DNA of 64,000 nucleotides from contig CAIUWR010000045.1 of the NCBI GenBank assembly GCA_903902915.1, positions 62,001-126,000 on the forward strand, read 5' to 3'. A program made the position numbers and the translations under genes. This stretch comes from an uncultured Hyphomicrobiales bacterium (GTDB lineage: Bacteria; Pseudomonadota; Alphaproteobacteria; Rhizobiales; Beijerinckiaceae). The notes below the pieces were generated by a model that saw only the letters and a program-made list of their open reading frames with translations, searched no databases and was not told where the DNA came from. Below, in pieces: positions 26,197 through 34,742 of the stretch (positions are counted from its first letter, which is position 1; each line of letters starts with the position of its first letter).

Positions 26197-26982
26197 CTAC
26201 ATCCGTCGCCAGAAGGCGACCAGCGCGCCGCTTTCCTGACGGGCGTTCTGTCCGGCGAGCGTCCGGAAAACCCCCGCCTGCAACGACCAGGCGCGACCCG
26301 GATTGAGCAACAAGCTGAGCTGAACTTTATGGGACTGACCTCGCGGGGCGAGGACCGTGGGCGCCGTGTAGACATGGAAACTCTGCGCGACGGCCTGAAG
26401 CAGATCGAAAATGGAAACGCCCACTCCAAATTCGAGACGTCTTTCGTCTGGCTCCAATCCGCCCTTTTTGCGCAAGCCAGCCTCCGCCGACCAGAAGCCT
26501 GGCAACTCGTTCAGTTCGAAGGATCCGCCCATCATGAGGCGCGCATCGGCCTCGGTCTGCGCAATGCCAGCGGCGGCGGAGCCGGGCGTTCGCGCGCCCG
26601 GCAAGCGCAGCAAGGCCTGGGCGGAGAAGACGAGATCCTCCTCCATCGCGCGGCCAAGTTCGACCCTAGCGCCCAACTCGGACATGCCAGGCCCCCTGTA
26701 ATGGAAGCCGGGCGGACCCTGATCATCATCGCTCACAGCTTCCATGCGCCCGAGCAGGGTCAGCCAGTCCAGCGCGCCATATTCCAGCGCCGTGTCGAGC
26801 GTGAACGCCTGATAGGACGAAACCGGCATCAGCCGCCCCTTGTTGTCGAAGGCCCGAAGCGAGCCGGAGAAACTGGCCTCATGAATCGCAAGCAACATCT
26901 CTTCGGGCTGCACGAAGGCCCCCGCCCGCGCAGGATGCGCCGTCAGGCAGAACGCCAACGCGAAAAACAAGCGACGCAACAT
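26197..26982 (-). CDS. Predicted outer-membrane beta-barrel protein
   Basis: The product has 261 residues with a signal peptide (MLRRLFFALAFCLTAHPARA). The mature part is a series of alternating amphipathic strands (for example AFTLDTALEYGALDWLTLLG, GARVELGRAMEEDLVFSAQA, ARLMMGGSFELNELPGFW, KVQLSLLLNPGRAWSLQAGV) and ends in a C-terminal aromatic segment ALVAFWRRM. This fits a small outer-membrane barrel, but I cannot name a family. The start is chosen at the signal peptide; upstream in-frame codons are not needed. It follows lysR on the minus strand, but no link is clear. Confidence 0.65.
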   Translation of the reverse strand: MLRRLFFALAFCLTAHPARAGAFVQPEEMLLAIHEASFSGSLRAFDNKGRLMPVSSYQAFTLDTALEYGALDWLTLLGRMEAVSDDDQGPPGFHYRGPGMSELGARVELGRAMEEDLVFSAQALLRLPGARTPGSAAAGIAQTEADARLMMGGSFELNELPGFWSAEAGLRKKGGLEPDERRLEFGVGVSIFDLLQAVAQSFHVYTAPTVLAPRGQSHKVQLSLLLNPGRAWSLQAGVFRTLAGQNARQESGALVAFWRRM

Positions 26983-27158
26983 CCGCACCCACGCATGATC
27001 CGACCTTGGGCAACGTCTGCGAGAGTGGGCCTCAAGCGTCGCCATGGCAATAGCAAAGCTTACGCCGGAAAGTTGCAAACAAGGCCGCTCTGGTTCAGTG
27101 TGCGGGCGCTTTGACCCTGGCAGTCCCGGCCCCAGCCCGAAAAACGCAAGACAGGCCC

Positions 27159-27788
27159 ATGACCTACCTCGATTTCGACGCCCTCGACCGCAAGCCGCTG
27201 GAATGCGACCCCTACGATCATCTGGTGATCGAGAACTTCATCTTGGCGGATGCATTCAAGAAAGTGTCGGCGGACTTTCCGACCGTGCCGGGCCCCGGCT
27301 CCCATCCGCCCTCCGAACTTGAAATAAAAGGCGATTTCAACGGCATGATGGAGGAGCTCAACGGAGAGCGCTTCCGCAAGGCCATGGAGGCGAAGTTTGG
27401 CGTCGACCTCACGGGGCGGCCCACCATGTATACGGTGCGCGGCTTCGTGCGGGAAAAGGACGGCGAGATCCATACGGATTCGAAGACCAAGATCCTGACG
27501 ATCCTGCTTTACATGAACGAGGGTTGGGAATCGGACGGTGGGCGCCTGCGCATCCTGCGCTCGGGAACCGATCTTGAGCAATTCTCCTCGGAAGTGCCGC
27601 CCTATGGGGGCACCTTGCTGGCGTTCCGACGCTCCGAAAACTCCTGGCACGGCCACAAGCCCCATTCCGGCCCGCGCCGCGCCATCCAGATGAACTGGGT
27701 CACAACGCAGGACGTGGTGGACCGGGAGCAGCAGCGCCATCGCTTCTCGACCCGCGTGAAGAAGCTCAAGAGCGCCATTTTCGGCTGA
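27159..27788 (+). CDS. 2-oxoglutarate/Fe(II)-dependent oxygenase (prolyl 4-hydroxylase-like)
   Basis: This is a 209-residue single-domain protein. The double-stranded beta-helix iron site is visible: HTDSKTKILTILLYMNEGW supplies the HxD pair near residue 107, and SWHGHKPHSGPRRAIQMNW supplies the distal histidine and the 2-oxoglutarate-binding arginine near 165-175. It belongs to the 2OG-Fe(II) oxygenase superfamily; many such proteins modify surface sugars or peptides. The ATG at 27159 is preferred to a TTG at 27111. It ends 2 bp before the convergent MFS gene. The substrate is unknown. Confidence 0.8.
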   Translation: MTYLDFDALDRKPLECDPYDHLVIENFILADAFKKVSADFPTVPGPGSHPPSELEIKGDFNGMMEELNGERFRKAMEAKFGVDLTGRPTMYTVRGFVREKDGEIHTDSKTKILTILLYMNEGWESDGGRLRILRSGTDLEQFSSEVPPYGGTLLAFRRSENSWHGHKPHSGPRRAIQMNWVTTQDVVDREQQRHRFSTRVKKLKSAIFG

Positions 27789-27790
27789 AT

Positions 27791-29083
27791 TCAACGAGAC
27801 TCCAGCCGCTCTCCCCGGCTGCCGACCGCAAACACGAGCGCCGCCGCGCCCAGCAGCGCGATGTTCAACGACACCCCGGCCAGATGCGCGCCCCCTGTGA
27901 AATCGCTGAGGGCGCCGACGACGACCGGACCGAAAACGAAGCCCACGTCGCCAAAGGTGCGCTGCATGCCCATGCCCGGCCCGAAGCGCTCGCGCGGCAG
28001 CGCCGAGATGGTGAAGGCGCTGAGGGCGGGATAATTGACCCCCGTGGCGGCGCCCAGCATCACGACCGCCAACCAGAACCCGATCTGCGAGCTGGACAGA
28101 TAGAGCGTCGCCAGCGCCACCGCTGTGGCCAGCGTCGACCAGAGCACATTGGCGCGGGGGCCGAAATGTTCGATCAGCGGTGTGGTGATCGGCAACATGG
28201 CGAAATTCATGAAGGCGCTGAGGGTGACCGCAAGGCCGATCGCCCCCAGATCGAGGCCGAATGTCTCCGCGCCAAGAATCGGGATCAACTGGAACAGGGT
28301 CGCGGTGCGCGTGAAGAAAACCACACAGGAAAGAATGCAGACCGCCGTGAAGGGCGCCGTCATCAAGCCGCGTCTGCTGACCGATGACGGAAGCGGCTTG
28401 CGCGCCTCCGTCTTGTTGAGCGTATCCTCGAAGGAAAACACAGCCGCCGCCGAGGCGAGCAGGGCGACCCCGGCGTAAAACCAGAAGACCGACGCAAAAC
28501 CAAAGTAATGCGCGGCATAGCCGCCAACTGCGGGCCCAACGCTCGCGCCCAGTTGCAGCGACGACTGATAGAGCGCCATGTTCCGCGCCCGCCGGTTGGG
28601 CGGGCTGATGTCCGCCATGGCGGCCAGGGAGGCGGTGAGATAGACGCCCGAGCCCACGCCTTGCAAAAACCGCCAGACCAGCAGCGCGGTGAAATCCCCC
28701 GCCAGCGCGGCGCCGACTGAGGCCGCCGCCACGATCAACGGGCCGCCGACCAGCAAGGGGCGGCGCCCGTAGCGCTGGGACAGATAGCCCGAGGGCAGAT
28801 TGGCCAGAAGGCGGCCAATGCCGAACACGGTGATCAGCGTGCCCACCAGCGCGCCCGCCACACCAAAGGTCTGGGCGTAGAGCGAGAGAATCGGCGCCAC
28901 CAGGCCGCTGCCCATCATGATGCAGGCGATCATGACAAGGAGCGGCGCCAGTCGCTTTTCCTGCCGCAGTGGTTCGAGAAAACGCAAGATGCCCATGGGC
29001 GTCAGTTGTGCAGCCAATCCGGCCCTGCGGCAAGCGGGCGCGCTCTGGACAAAATCGGGCGGTGAGGCGATTGTCCCGCTCAT
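27791..29083 (-). CDS. MFS transporter (drug/metabolite efflux type)
   Basis: The product has about 430 residues and 12 predicted helices. The loop GRLLANLPSGYLSQRYGRRP near residue 90 is the MFS motif A region, and GVGSGVYLTASLAAMADISP is motif B/C-like. It resembles proton-driven multidrug exporters of the DHA1 type. The start is uncertain: ATG 29083 is used, but ATG 28996 (MGILRFLEPLRQEKRL) also fits and neither has a strong ribosome site. The gene is divergent from the class II aldolase gene, separated by about 40 bp. Confidence 0.8.
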   Translation of the reverse strand: MSGTIASPPDFVQSAPACRRAGLAAQLTPMGILRFLEPLRQEKRLAPLLVMIACIMMGSGLVAPILSLYAQTFGVAGALVGTLITVFGIGRLLANLPSGYLSQRYGRRPLLVGGPLIVAAASVGAALAGDFTALLVWRFLQGVGSGVYLTASLAAMADISPPNRRARNMALYQSSLQLGASVGPAVGGYAAHYFGFASVFWFYAGVALLASAAAVFSFEDTLNKTEARKPLPSSVSRRGLMTAPFTAVCILSCVVFFTRTATLFQLIPILGAETFGLDLGAIGLAVTLSAFMNFAMLPITTPLIEHFGPRANVLWSTLATAVALATLYLSSSQIGFWLAVVMLGAATGVNYPALSAFTISALPRERFGPGMGMQRTFGDVGFVFGPVVVGALSDFTGGAHLAGVSLNIALLGAAALVFAVGSRGERLESR

Positions 29084-29123
29084 CAGGCGATAACGCCTTG
29101 TAAAAACGTTTGGGAGAACCCCC

Positions 29124-29870
29124 TTGAACGAAGCCGAACAAAGCGCGCTCGACGCCGAATATGTGCTGCGCATGAAGGTCGCCGCCTGCACCCTGATGCT
29201 GGTGAACGAGAAATGCATGAACTATTCGGGCCATGTGAGCGGCCGCCTGCCCGGCGGCGACACATTCCTGATCCAGCCCATCGATGTGCCACGGTCTGGC
29301 CTGCGTCCCGACGATCTGCTCGTCTGCGACCTTGATGGCCAGGTGGTGCGCGGCAGGGCCGGCTCCAAGGCCCCGGCGGAAGTGGCGCTGCACGCCGAAA
29401 TTCTGCGCGCTCGCCCCGATGTGAACTCCGTCGCGCATTTCCATCACGACCAAACCAATTCCTTCACTCTGGTCGAGGACATGCCCCTGCGCATCGTCAA
29501 GAACCACGCGATCCGCTGGCGCAGCGGCATGCCCGTCCATGCCGATCCCGCCCATGTGGCGACCCCGGAACTGGGCCGGGCCGTGGCCCATACGCTTGGC
29601 CCCCACCACGCCTTGCAGATCCGCGCCCATGGGCAGGTCATCACCGCCGAATCGGTGGAGGCGGTGCTCACCGATTCCATCCATTTCGTGGAAAACGCCC
29701 AGGCCATGCACAACGCCTGCGTGCTGGGGCGCCTCGTCCCCTTAAGCGAGGACGACATGGAATCCTTCGCCAAATATTTCAAGCGCGACCGGCATGTGGA
29801 CAAGCTCTGGCGCTATTACGTCGAGAGCTGGCAGACGGCGGGCGTGGTCCCGACCGAGTGGCAGATCTGA
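29124..29870 (+). CDS. Class II aldolase/adducin-family protein
   Basis: The protein has 248 residues. It shows the class II aldolase fold with metal-binding histidines in VALHAEILRARPD and VNSVAHFHHDQTNSF, and a third in the C-terminal half (IRAHGQVITAESVEAVL). Family members are sugar-phosphate aldolases, dehydratases or decarboxylases, including some dihydroxyphthalate decarboxylases. The start is a TTG preceded by GGGAG seven bases upstream; the next ATG would remove conserved N-terminal residues. It lies directly upstream of the phthalate-type cluster, separated by a hairpin and an operator, so it may or may not belong to it. Confidence 0.8.
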   Translation: MNEAEQSALDAEYVLRMKVAACTLMLVNEKCMNYSGHVSGRLPGGDTFLIQPIDVPRSGLRPDDLLVCDLDGQVVRGRAGSKAPAEVALHAEILRARPDVNSVAHFHHDQTNSFTLVEDMPLRIVKNHAIRWRSGMPVHADPAHVATPELGRAVAHTLGPHHALQIRAHGQVITAESVEAVLTDSIHFVENAQAMHNACVLGRLVPLSEDDMESFAKYFKRDRHVDKLWRYYVESWQTAGVVPTEWQI

Positions 29871-29889
29871 CAGGAACCGGGGCTGCGCC

Positions 29890-29905
29890 CGCCTGAAAAC
29901 AGGCG
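29890..29905 (+). terminator. GC hairpin after the aldolase gene
   Basis: CGCCTG-AAAA-CAGGCG forms a 6-bp stem with a tetraloop, and flanking GGGGC/GCCCC can extend it. No U-tract follows, so it may be a weak terminator separating the aldolase gene from the next unit. Confidence 0.4.
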
Positions 29906-29941
29906 CGGCCCCGTAGACAAGCGGACCCTCGCCCGCTAGAA

Positions 29942-29955
29942 CTTAGAGACCTAAT
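29942..29955. promoter_or_regulatory. MarR-type operator copy 1 (CTTAG-N4-CTAAT)
   Basis: CTTAGAGACCTAAT matches the two palindromes at 36103 and 36204 in half-sites and spacing. It lies 85 bp upstream of the chosen EutA-like start. Assignment to the MarR regulator encoded at 38478 is inference from the shared motif. Confidence 0.6.
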
Positions 29956-30039
29956 CGAAAGCCGTGCGGGATCCTCCGGCGCGTAAAATATATGGTTAAG
30001 GAGCGATCATCGAATCGGCTCCAACCAAGGGTGGAACGG

Positions 30040-31545
30040 ATGCACGACATCGATTTCGAACACGAGCACGCCCAGCTGAGCGAGGCTGACAAGGCCGAGA
30101 TGGCCAAGTTCATCTGGAGTCAGGAAAGCGTCGAGCTGAACACGGTCGGCATCGACATCGGCAGCTCGACCTCCCACCTGCTCTTCGCCAAGGTGACGCT
30201 CCAGCGCCAGTCGCAAGGCCTTTCGAGCCGCTTCGTCGTCACCAACCGCGAGGTGATCTGGCGCTCGCCGATCATGCTGACGCCCTTCGTCACCGACGGC
30301 TCCATCGACGCCCACGCGCTCGATCATTTCATCCACGACGCCTACCAACAGGCGGGCGTGCGGCGCGGCGACATCGACAGCGGCGCGGTGATCCTCACCG
30401 GCGAGGCGATCAAGCGCAAGAACGCCCGCGCCATCGACGAACTCTTCGCGACGGAGGCCGGCAAATTCGTCTGCGCCACCGCAGGCCACAAGCTGGAATG
30501 CACGCTGGCCGCCCATGGCTCGGGCGCCGTCGCCCTCTCGCGCGAGCGCCAGTGCACCGTGCTGCATGTGGACATCGGCGGCGGCACCACCAAGCTCGCC
30601 CAGATCGAGAAGGGCGTCATCAAGAGCGTCTCGGCTTTCGCCGTGGGCGGTCGCCTGCTCGCCGCCGACACCAACGGCGACTGGACCCGCGTCGATCAAT
30701 CCGCATGGCTCGTCGCGCGCGACCTTGGCCTTGGCACGGACGCCCGCACCCTCAGCGACCCGGCCAATCGCCAGCGCATCGCCACAAGGCTGGCGGAACT
30801 CGCCGTGGACCAGATCACCGGCGCCGAACTCGACGCTTTGGGCCGGGAACTGCAACTAACGGAGCCGCTGGCGCGTCGTCTGCCCCCGGACGCGATCACC
30901 TTCTCTGGCGGCGTGTCGGAATATATTTTCGAGACCGAGACGCGCGATTTCGGCGACATCGCCAAGGGGCTCGCCATGGAGACGCGCCGTCTGCTCGGCG
31001 CGCGCAGCAAGGTGGCCGTGGTGGACCCGGGCAACCGCATCCGCGCCACCGTGATCGGCGCCTCGCAATTCACCGTGCAGGTCAGCGGCAAGACGATCTT
31101 TCTGTCGAAGGGCGACGCCCTGCCCGTGCATAACGTTCCCGTGGCGCCCATCGGCCTCGACCTGTCCGGCGAGATCGATTCCGCCGCCATCGCGCAGGCG
31201 ATCCGCGAGAAGGCCGAGCAGCTCGACATTGCGCCGGGCGGACGCATGGCGGTGTCCTTCACCTTCGCGGGCGATCCCGAATACAAGCGCCTCTTCGCGC
31301 TCGCCAAGGGCATCATGGATGGCGCGGCGCCTGGCGGCAAACGCCATGACCTCTTGCTGCTGATGATCGACGGCGACGTGGGCAAGAGCATGGGCAATCT
31401 GCTCGTGAAGGAACTCGACTTCCCCGGCGACCTTGTCTCCATCGACGGCGTTCAGCTTCAGGAACTCGACTATGTCGATGTTGGGGAGCTGATCACGCCT
31501 CCGGGCGTCGTGCCCGTCGTGATCAAGTCACTGCTGTTTTCATAA
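30040..31545 (+). CDS. EutA-like reactivating factor (orphan)
   Basis: The product has 501 residues and is an ASKHA-fold ATPase. Motifs are VGIDIGSSTSHLLFAKVTLQ (phosphate 1), a conserved block SGAVILTGEAIKRKNARAI, VLHVDIGGGTTKLAQIEKG (phosphate 2) and ITFSGGVSEYIFE (adenosine), ending VVPVVIKSLLFS. The pattern closely follows EutA, which reactivates B12-dependent ethanolamine ammonia-lyase by exchanging damaged cobalamin. No EutB/EutC or other B12 enzyme of that type is in the window; instead it heads a phthalate-type cluster with a bicupin. ATG 30040 follows AGGGTGGA; ATG 29992 is possible but has no ribosome site. Its role here is unknown; a cofactor-repair or chaperone role for a neighbour is a guess. 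Confidence 0.85.
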   Translation: MHDIDFEHEHAQLSEADKAEMAKFIWSQESVELNTVGIDIGSSTSHLLFAKVTLQRQSQGLSSRFVVTNREVIWRSPIMLTPFVTDGSIDAHALDHFIHDAYQQAGVRRGDIDSGAVILTGEAIKRKNARAIDELFATEAGKFVCATAGHKLECTLAAHGSGAVALSRERQCTVLHVDIGGGTTKLAQIEKGVIKSVSAFAVGGRLLAADTNGDWTRVDQSAWLVARDLGLGTDARTLSDPANRQRIATRLAELAVDQITGAELDALGRELQLTEPLARRLPPDAITFSGGVSEYIFETETRDFGDIAKGLAMETRRLLGARSKVAVVDPGNRIRATVIGASQFTVQVSGKTIFLSKGDALPVHNVPVAPIGLDLSGEIDSAAIAQAIREKAEQLDIAPGGRMAVSFTFAGDPEYKRLFALAKGIMDGAAPGGKRHDLLLLMIDGDVGKSMGNLLVKELDFPGDLVSIDGVQLQELDYVDVGELITPPGVVPVVIKSLLFS

Positions 31546-31561
31546 AAACGAGGAAACAACC

Positions 31562-32671
31562 ATGAGCGACGAGACCCCCGCCCGTTACGGCATAGACCCC
31601 TATCTCGACTGGATCGCGAAAGAAGGTCTGCCGGTCACCGAGGATTACGGGATCGACCTCTTCACGGTCGAAACCAAGCTGTGGCCGCGCATTGGCGCCA
31701 AGGGCGCCGCCGTGCATCTCAAGGGCCGCGGCGACTTCTGCAACATGTTCCTCGTCGAACTGGCGCCGGGCGGCTCGACGGAGCCCCAGCGCCATCTCTA
31801 TGAGGACGTCTATTACGTGCTGGAGGGGTCCGGCTCGACGCAGGTCGAAATGGCGGACGGCGCGAAGCGCAGCTTCGAATGGGGGCCGAGGAGCCTCTTC
31901 GCGATTCCGCTGAACGCCAAGCATCGCCACTTCAACTCAAGCGGCCGCGAGCGCGCCCTGCTGGTCACCACCACCGACCTGCCGTTGGTGATGAACACGT
32001 TCCACAATGAAAAATTCATCTTCGACACGACCTTCGACTTCACCGAGCGCGCAGGCAAGAGCGGCTATTACAGCGGCGAAGGCGATCTCATCACGGTGCG
32101 TCCGGGCAACCATATGTGGGAGACGAATTTCGTCCCCGATCTGGCGGCCATCGAGCTGAAGACCTGGGGCGACCGGGGCGCTGGCGGCACCAACATCATG
32201 TTCGTGCTGGCGGACGGCACCATGCACGCCCATATCTCGGAAATGCCGGTCGGCACCTACAAGAAGGGCCATCGCCATGGCCCCGGCTTCCACGTCATGT
32301 GCGTGACCGGCCACGGCTATTCGCTCCTCTGGTTCGACAAGGATCAGGACTATCTGCGCATCGACTGGAAGCATGGCGTCGTATTCCCGCCCGCAGATCA
32401 GCAGTTCCACCAGCATTTCAACACCAGCCCCGAGCCCGCCCGCTATCTGGCGACCGGCGTGGGGGGCTTGCGTTACCCGCTGACGGTGCAGCAGCGCCGC
32501 TCCCTGCTGGGCCTGAAGCCCGGCGAAAAGGGCGCGGTCTCGACCAGCATCAAGGAAGGCGGCGACCAGTACGAATATGAGGATCAGGATCCCCGCATCC
32601 AGCAGATCTGGGTCGAGGAGACGAAGAAGTACGGCGTCGAGCAGAAGATGGACAAATTCTTCGCCAAGTGA
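31562..32671 (+). CDS. Bicupin protein
   Basis: This 369-residue protein contains two cupin folds. The first (about 60-150) has MFLVELAPGGSTEPQRHLYE with metal-type His/Glu ligands, then DVYYVLEGSGSTQVEM and LNAKHRHFNSSG. The second (about 210-300) has MPVGTYKKGHRHGPGFHVMC and ends near HQHFNTSP. Bicupins include dioxygenases and isomerases such as gentisate dioxygenase-like and ureidoglycolate-type enzymes. It begins 17 bp after the EutA-like gene with AGGA upstream, so the two are co-transcribed. A ring-cleaving or isomerase role is plausible but not demonstrated. Confidence 0.75.
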   Translation: MSDETPARYGIDPYLDWIAKEGLPVTEDYGIDLFTVETKLWPRIGAKGAAVHLKGRGDFCNMFLVELAPGGSTEPQRHLYEDVYYVLEGSGSTQVEMADGAKRSFEWGPRSLFAIPLNAKHRHFNSSGRERALLVTTTDLPLVMNTFHNEKFIFDTTFDFTERAGKSGYYSGEGDLITVRPGNHMWETNFVPDLAAIELKTWGDRGAGGTNIMFVLADGTMHAHISEMPVGTYKKGHRHGPGFHVMCVTGHGYSLLWFDKDQDYLRIDWKHGVVFPPADQQFHQHFNTSPEPARYLATGVGGLRYPLTVQQRRSLLGLKPGEKGAVSTSIKEGGDQYEYEDQDPRIQQIWVEETKKYGVEQKMDKFFAK

Positions 32672-32801
32672 GACCCGGACCTCCCAAACTGGCTCCCCTC
32701 CCCCCGAGGGGAGCCTTGTTCGTTCAAGAAACCTGTTGAACCGCTTGCCCGAGCCTGTATCCAGGCGCTAACACATGCGGCGTTGATCCAAGGGGACACT
32801 C

Positions 32802-33785
32802 ATGCCGAATATCCAGCTGACGCTCGCCTGCGGCGATTATGAGATCGTTCGCGCGCTCAAGGAAGGCGCCGTGAAAGTGGATGGCGTCGATCTGACCGTC
32901 CTCACCGACATCGATTCCAGCACCCGCCACTGGCGCTTCCTGCGCAACCGCGAGTTCGACGTGGCGGAGGTCTCGGCCTCGTCCTATCTGCTGGCGCGCG
33001 ATGCGGGCATGGAGATCGAAGGAATCCCGGTCTTCCTGCATCGCCGCTTCCGCCACGAATTCGTCTTCGTGAACACGAAGAAGGGCATCAAGAGCCCGAA
33101 AGACCTCATCGGCAAGAAGGTCGGCGTGAAGTCCTTCCAGGTCAGCGCAATCTTGTGGATGCGCGGCATTCTGGAACATGAATATGGCGTGCCCCACAAG
33201 TCGATCCATTGGCATTCGGAGATCGACGAAGACGTGGAATTCACCCCCGCGCCAGATCTGCAATGGACGCGCCTCAACGACGACCAGACGCTGGAAGCCA
33301 TGCTGGTGTCGGGCGAGCTCGACGCGGTGATCCATTCCGACATCATCGAGCCCTATGAGAAGGGCGACCCGAATGTCGCGCGCCTGTTCGACGACTACAA
33401 GGGCGAGGAAGAACGCTACTTCAAGAAGACCGGCGTCTTCCCGATCATGCATGTGATGGGGATCAAGCGCGACATCGTGGAGCGTTATCCCTGGATCCCG
33501 GTCAATCTCTACAAGGCCTTCGACAAGGCCAAGGCGATCGGCATGAAGCGCATGTACAATCCGCGCATCGCCCCGCTGGCCTGGTATCGCCACGCCCTTG
33601 AAGAGCAGCGCAAGCTGCTGGGCGAAGACCCCTGGGAATACGGCCTCTCCGACAGCAACCGGAACAATCTCGACACGCTCGTCGGCTATAGCCACGAGCA
33701 AGGCATGCTGAAGCGCCGCTGGCCGCTGGAGGAGCTGTTCCTCAACATGTCCCAGGGCCGCAAGCGCGGCGGCTTCCGCGTCTGA
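32802..33785 (+). CDS. 4,5-dihydroxyphthalate decarboxylase-like protein
   Basis: The product has 327 residues and no signal peptide. It has the periplasmic-binding-protein fold used by the Pht5/OphC decarboxylases: LTLACGDYEIVRALKEGAVK, FDVAEVSASSYLLARDAG, RHEFVFVNTKKGIKSPKDLI, GELDAVIHSDIIEPYE and FPIMHVMGIKRDIVERYPW. Pht5 converts 4,5-dihydroxyphthalate to protocatechuate. With the Rieske oxygenase, reductase and dihydrodiol dehydrogenase nearby, the full phthalate sequence is represented. An ABC-type binding protein is the main alternative, but the absence of a secretion signal favours an enzyme. AAGGGGA precedes the ATG. Confidence 0.8.
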   Translation: MPNIQLTLACGDYEIVRALKEGAVKVDGVDLTVLTDIDSSTRHWRFLRNREFDVAEVSASSYLLARDAGMEIEGIPVFLHRRFRHEFVFVNTKKGIKSPKDLIGKKVGVKSFQVSAILWMRGILEHEYGVPHKSIHWHSEIDEDVEFTPAPDLQWTRLNDDQTLEAMLVSGELDAVIHSDIIEPYEKGDPNVARLFDDYKGEEERYFKKTGVFPIMHVMGIKRDIVERYPWIPVNLYKAFDKAKAIGMKRMYNPRIAPLAWYRHALEEQRKLLGEDPWEYGLSDSNRNNLDTLVGYSHEQGMLKRRWPLEELFLNMSQGRKRGGFRV

Positions 33786-33812
33786 TTTTCCTTACCGCCC
33801 GGAGAAACCCTC

Positions 33813-34670
33813 ATGGCCATGTCCTTCTTCAATCCGATCTATCTCGAAAACGCCGTGCGCGCCGCCCTTGACGAAGACCTCGGCCGCGCGGGCGACATCA
33901 CCACGCTGGCGACGATCCCGGCGGGCAAGCAGGCCACCGCCGTGCTCGCCGTGCGCAAGCCGGGCGTGGTCTGCGGCCTGCCCGTCGCGGAGGCCGTCTT
34001 CCGCCTGATCGACCCCAGCGTGCGCTTCGAAGCGCTGGTGGAAGATGGCGCGAGCGTGGCGGGAAACCGCACGCCGGTGGCGCGCGTGGCGGGCGACGCA
34101 AGGGCGATCCTCACAGCCGAGCGCACCGCGCTGAACTTCATGTCGCGCATGTCGGGCGTGGCGACCCTGACGGCGCAATATGTGGCGCTGGTGGCCCATA
34201 CCAACGCCAATATCTGCTGCACCCGCAAAACGACGCCGGGCCTGCGCGCCTTCGAGAAATATGCCGTGCGCTGCGGCGGCGCCATGAACCACCGCTTCGG
34301 CCTCGACGACGCCGTGCTCATCAAGGACAACCATATCGCGGTCTGCGGCGGCGTCCGCGAGGCACTGCGCGCGGCGAAGGCCGCCGTGGGCCATCTGGTG
34401 AAGGTGGAGATCGAGGTCGATACGCTTGAGCAATTGCAGGAGGTGCTCGACGAGGGCGCGGACTTCTGCCTGCTCGACAATATGAGCGCCGACATGATGC
34501 GCGAAGCGGTGAAAATGTCCGCTGGCCGCGTGAAGCTGGAAGCCTCGGGCGGCGTCCATCTCGATACGGTGAAGGCCATCGCCGAGACGGGCGTTGATCT
34601 GGTGTCGTCAGGCGCGCTGACCCATTCGGCGCCGATTCTGGACTTGGGGCTGGATATCGTGATCGCCTGA
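33813..34670 (+). CDS. nadC: Nicotinate-nucleotide pyrophosphorylase (carboxylating)
   Basis: The product has 285 residues, the normal QPRTase length. Motifs: [18 protein letters not shown] at the N-terminus; [58 protein letters not shown]; and [20 protein letters not shown] with [11 protein letters not shown]. It converts quinolinate and PRPP to nicotinate mononucleotide in de novo NAD synthesis. It lies 27 bp after the decarboxylase-like gene and is probably co-transcribed. NadA and NadB are not in the window. Its setting in a catabolic cluster may be chance, or may reflect action on a pyridine dicarboxylate. Confidence 0.9.
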   Translation: MAMSFFNPIYLENAVRAALDEDLGRAGDITTLATIPAGKQATAVLAVRKPGVVCGLPVAEAVFRLIDPSVRFEALVEDGASVAGNRTPVARVAGDARAILTAERTALNFMSRMSGVATLTAQYVALVAHTNANICCTRKTTPGLRAFEKYAVRCGGAMNHRFGLDDAVLIKDNHIAVCGGVREALRAAKAAVGHLVKVEIEVDTLEQLQEVLDEGADFCLLDNMSADMMREAVKMSAGRVKLEASGGVHLDTVKAIAETGVDLVSSGALTHSAPILDLGLDIVIA

Positions 34671-34692
34671 TCGCGGAGGCGAAGACACAAGC

Positions 34693-34722
34693 GAAAGCCC
34701 CGGCTTTGCGGTCGGGGCTTTC
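34693..34722. terminator. Bidirectional terminator between nadC and the Rieske oxygenase gene
   Basis: GAAAGCCCCG (34693-34702) pairs perfectly with CGGGGCTTTC (34713-34722), with a 10-base loop. Stem-internal A/T runs on both sides and TATTTAT downstream suit termination in both directions between two convergent genes. Confidence 0.8.
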
Positions 34723-34742
34723 GTATTTATAGGCTGCGCCGC

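Noticed and set aside
27060-29711. An 883-codon minus-strand frame crossing three genes
   Set aside because: It overlaps the oxygenase, transporter and aldolase genes, each with strong motifs in other frames.
29992-30039. Earlier ATG (29992) for the EutA-like gene
   Set aside because: No ribosome site precedes it and the extra 16 residues do not resemble EutA; ATG 30040 has AGGGTGGA upstream.
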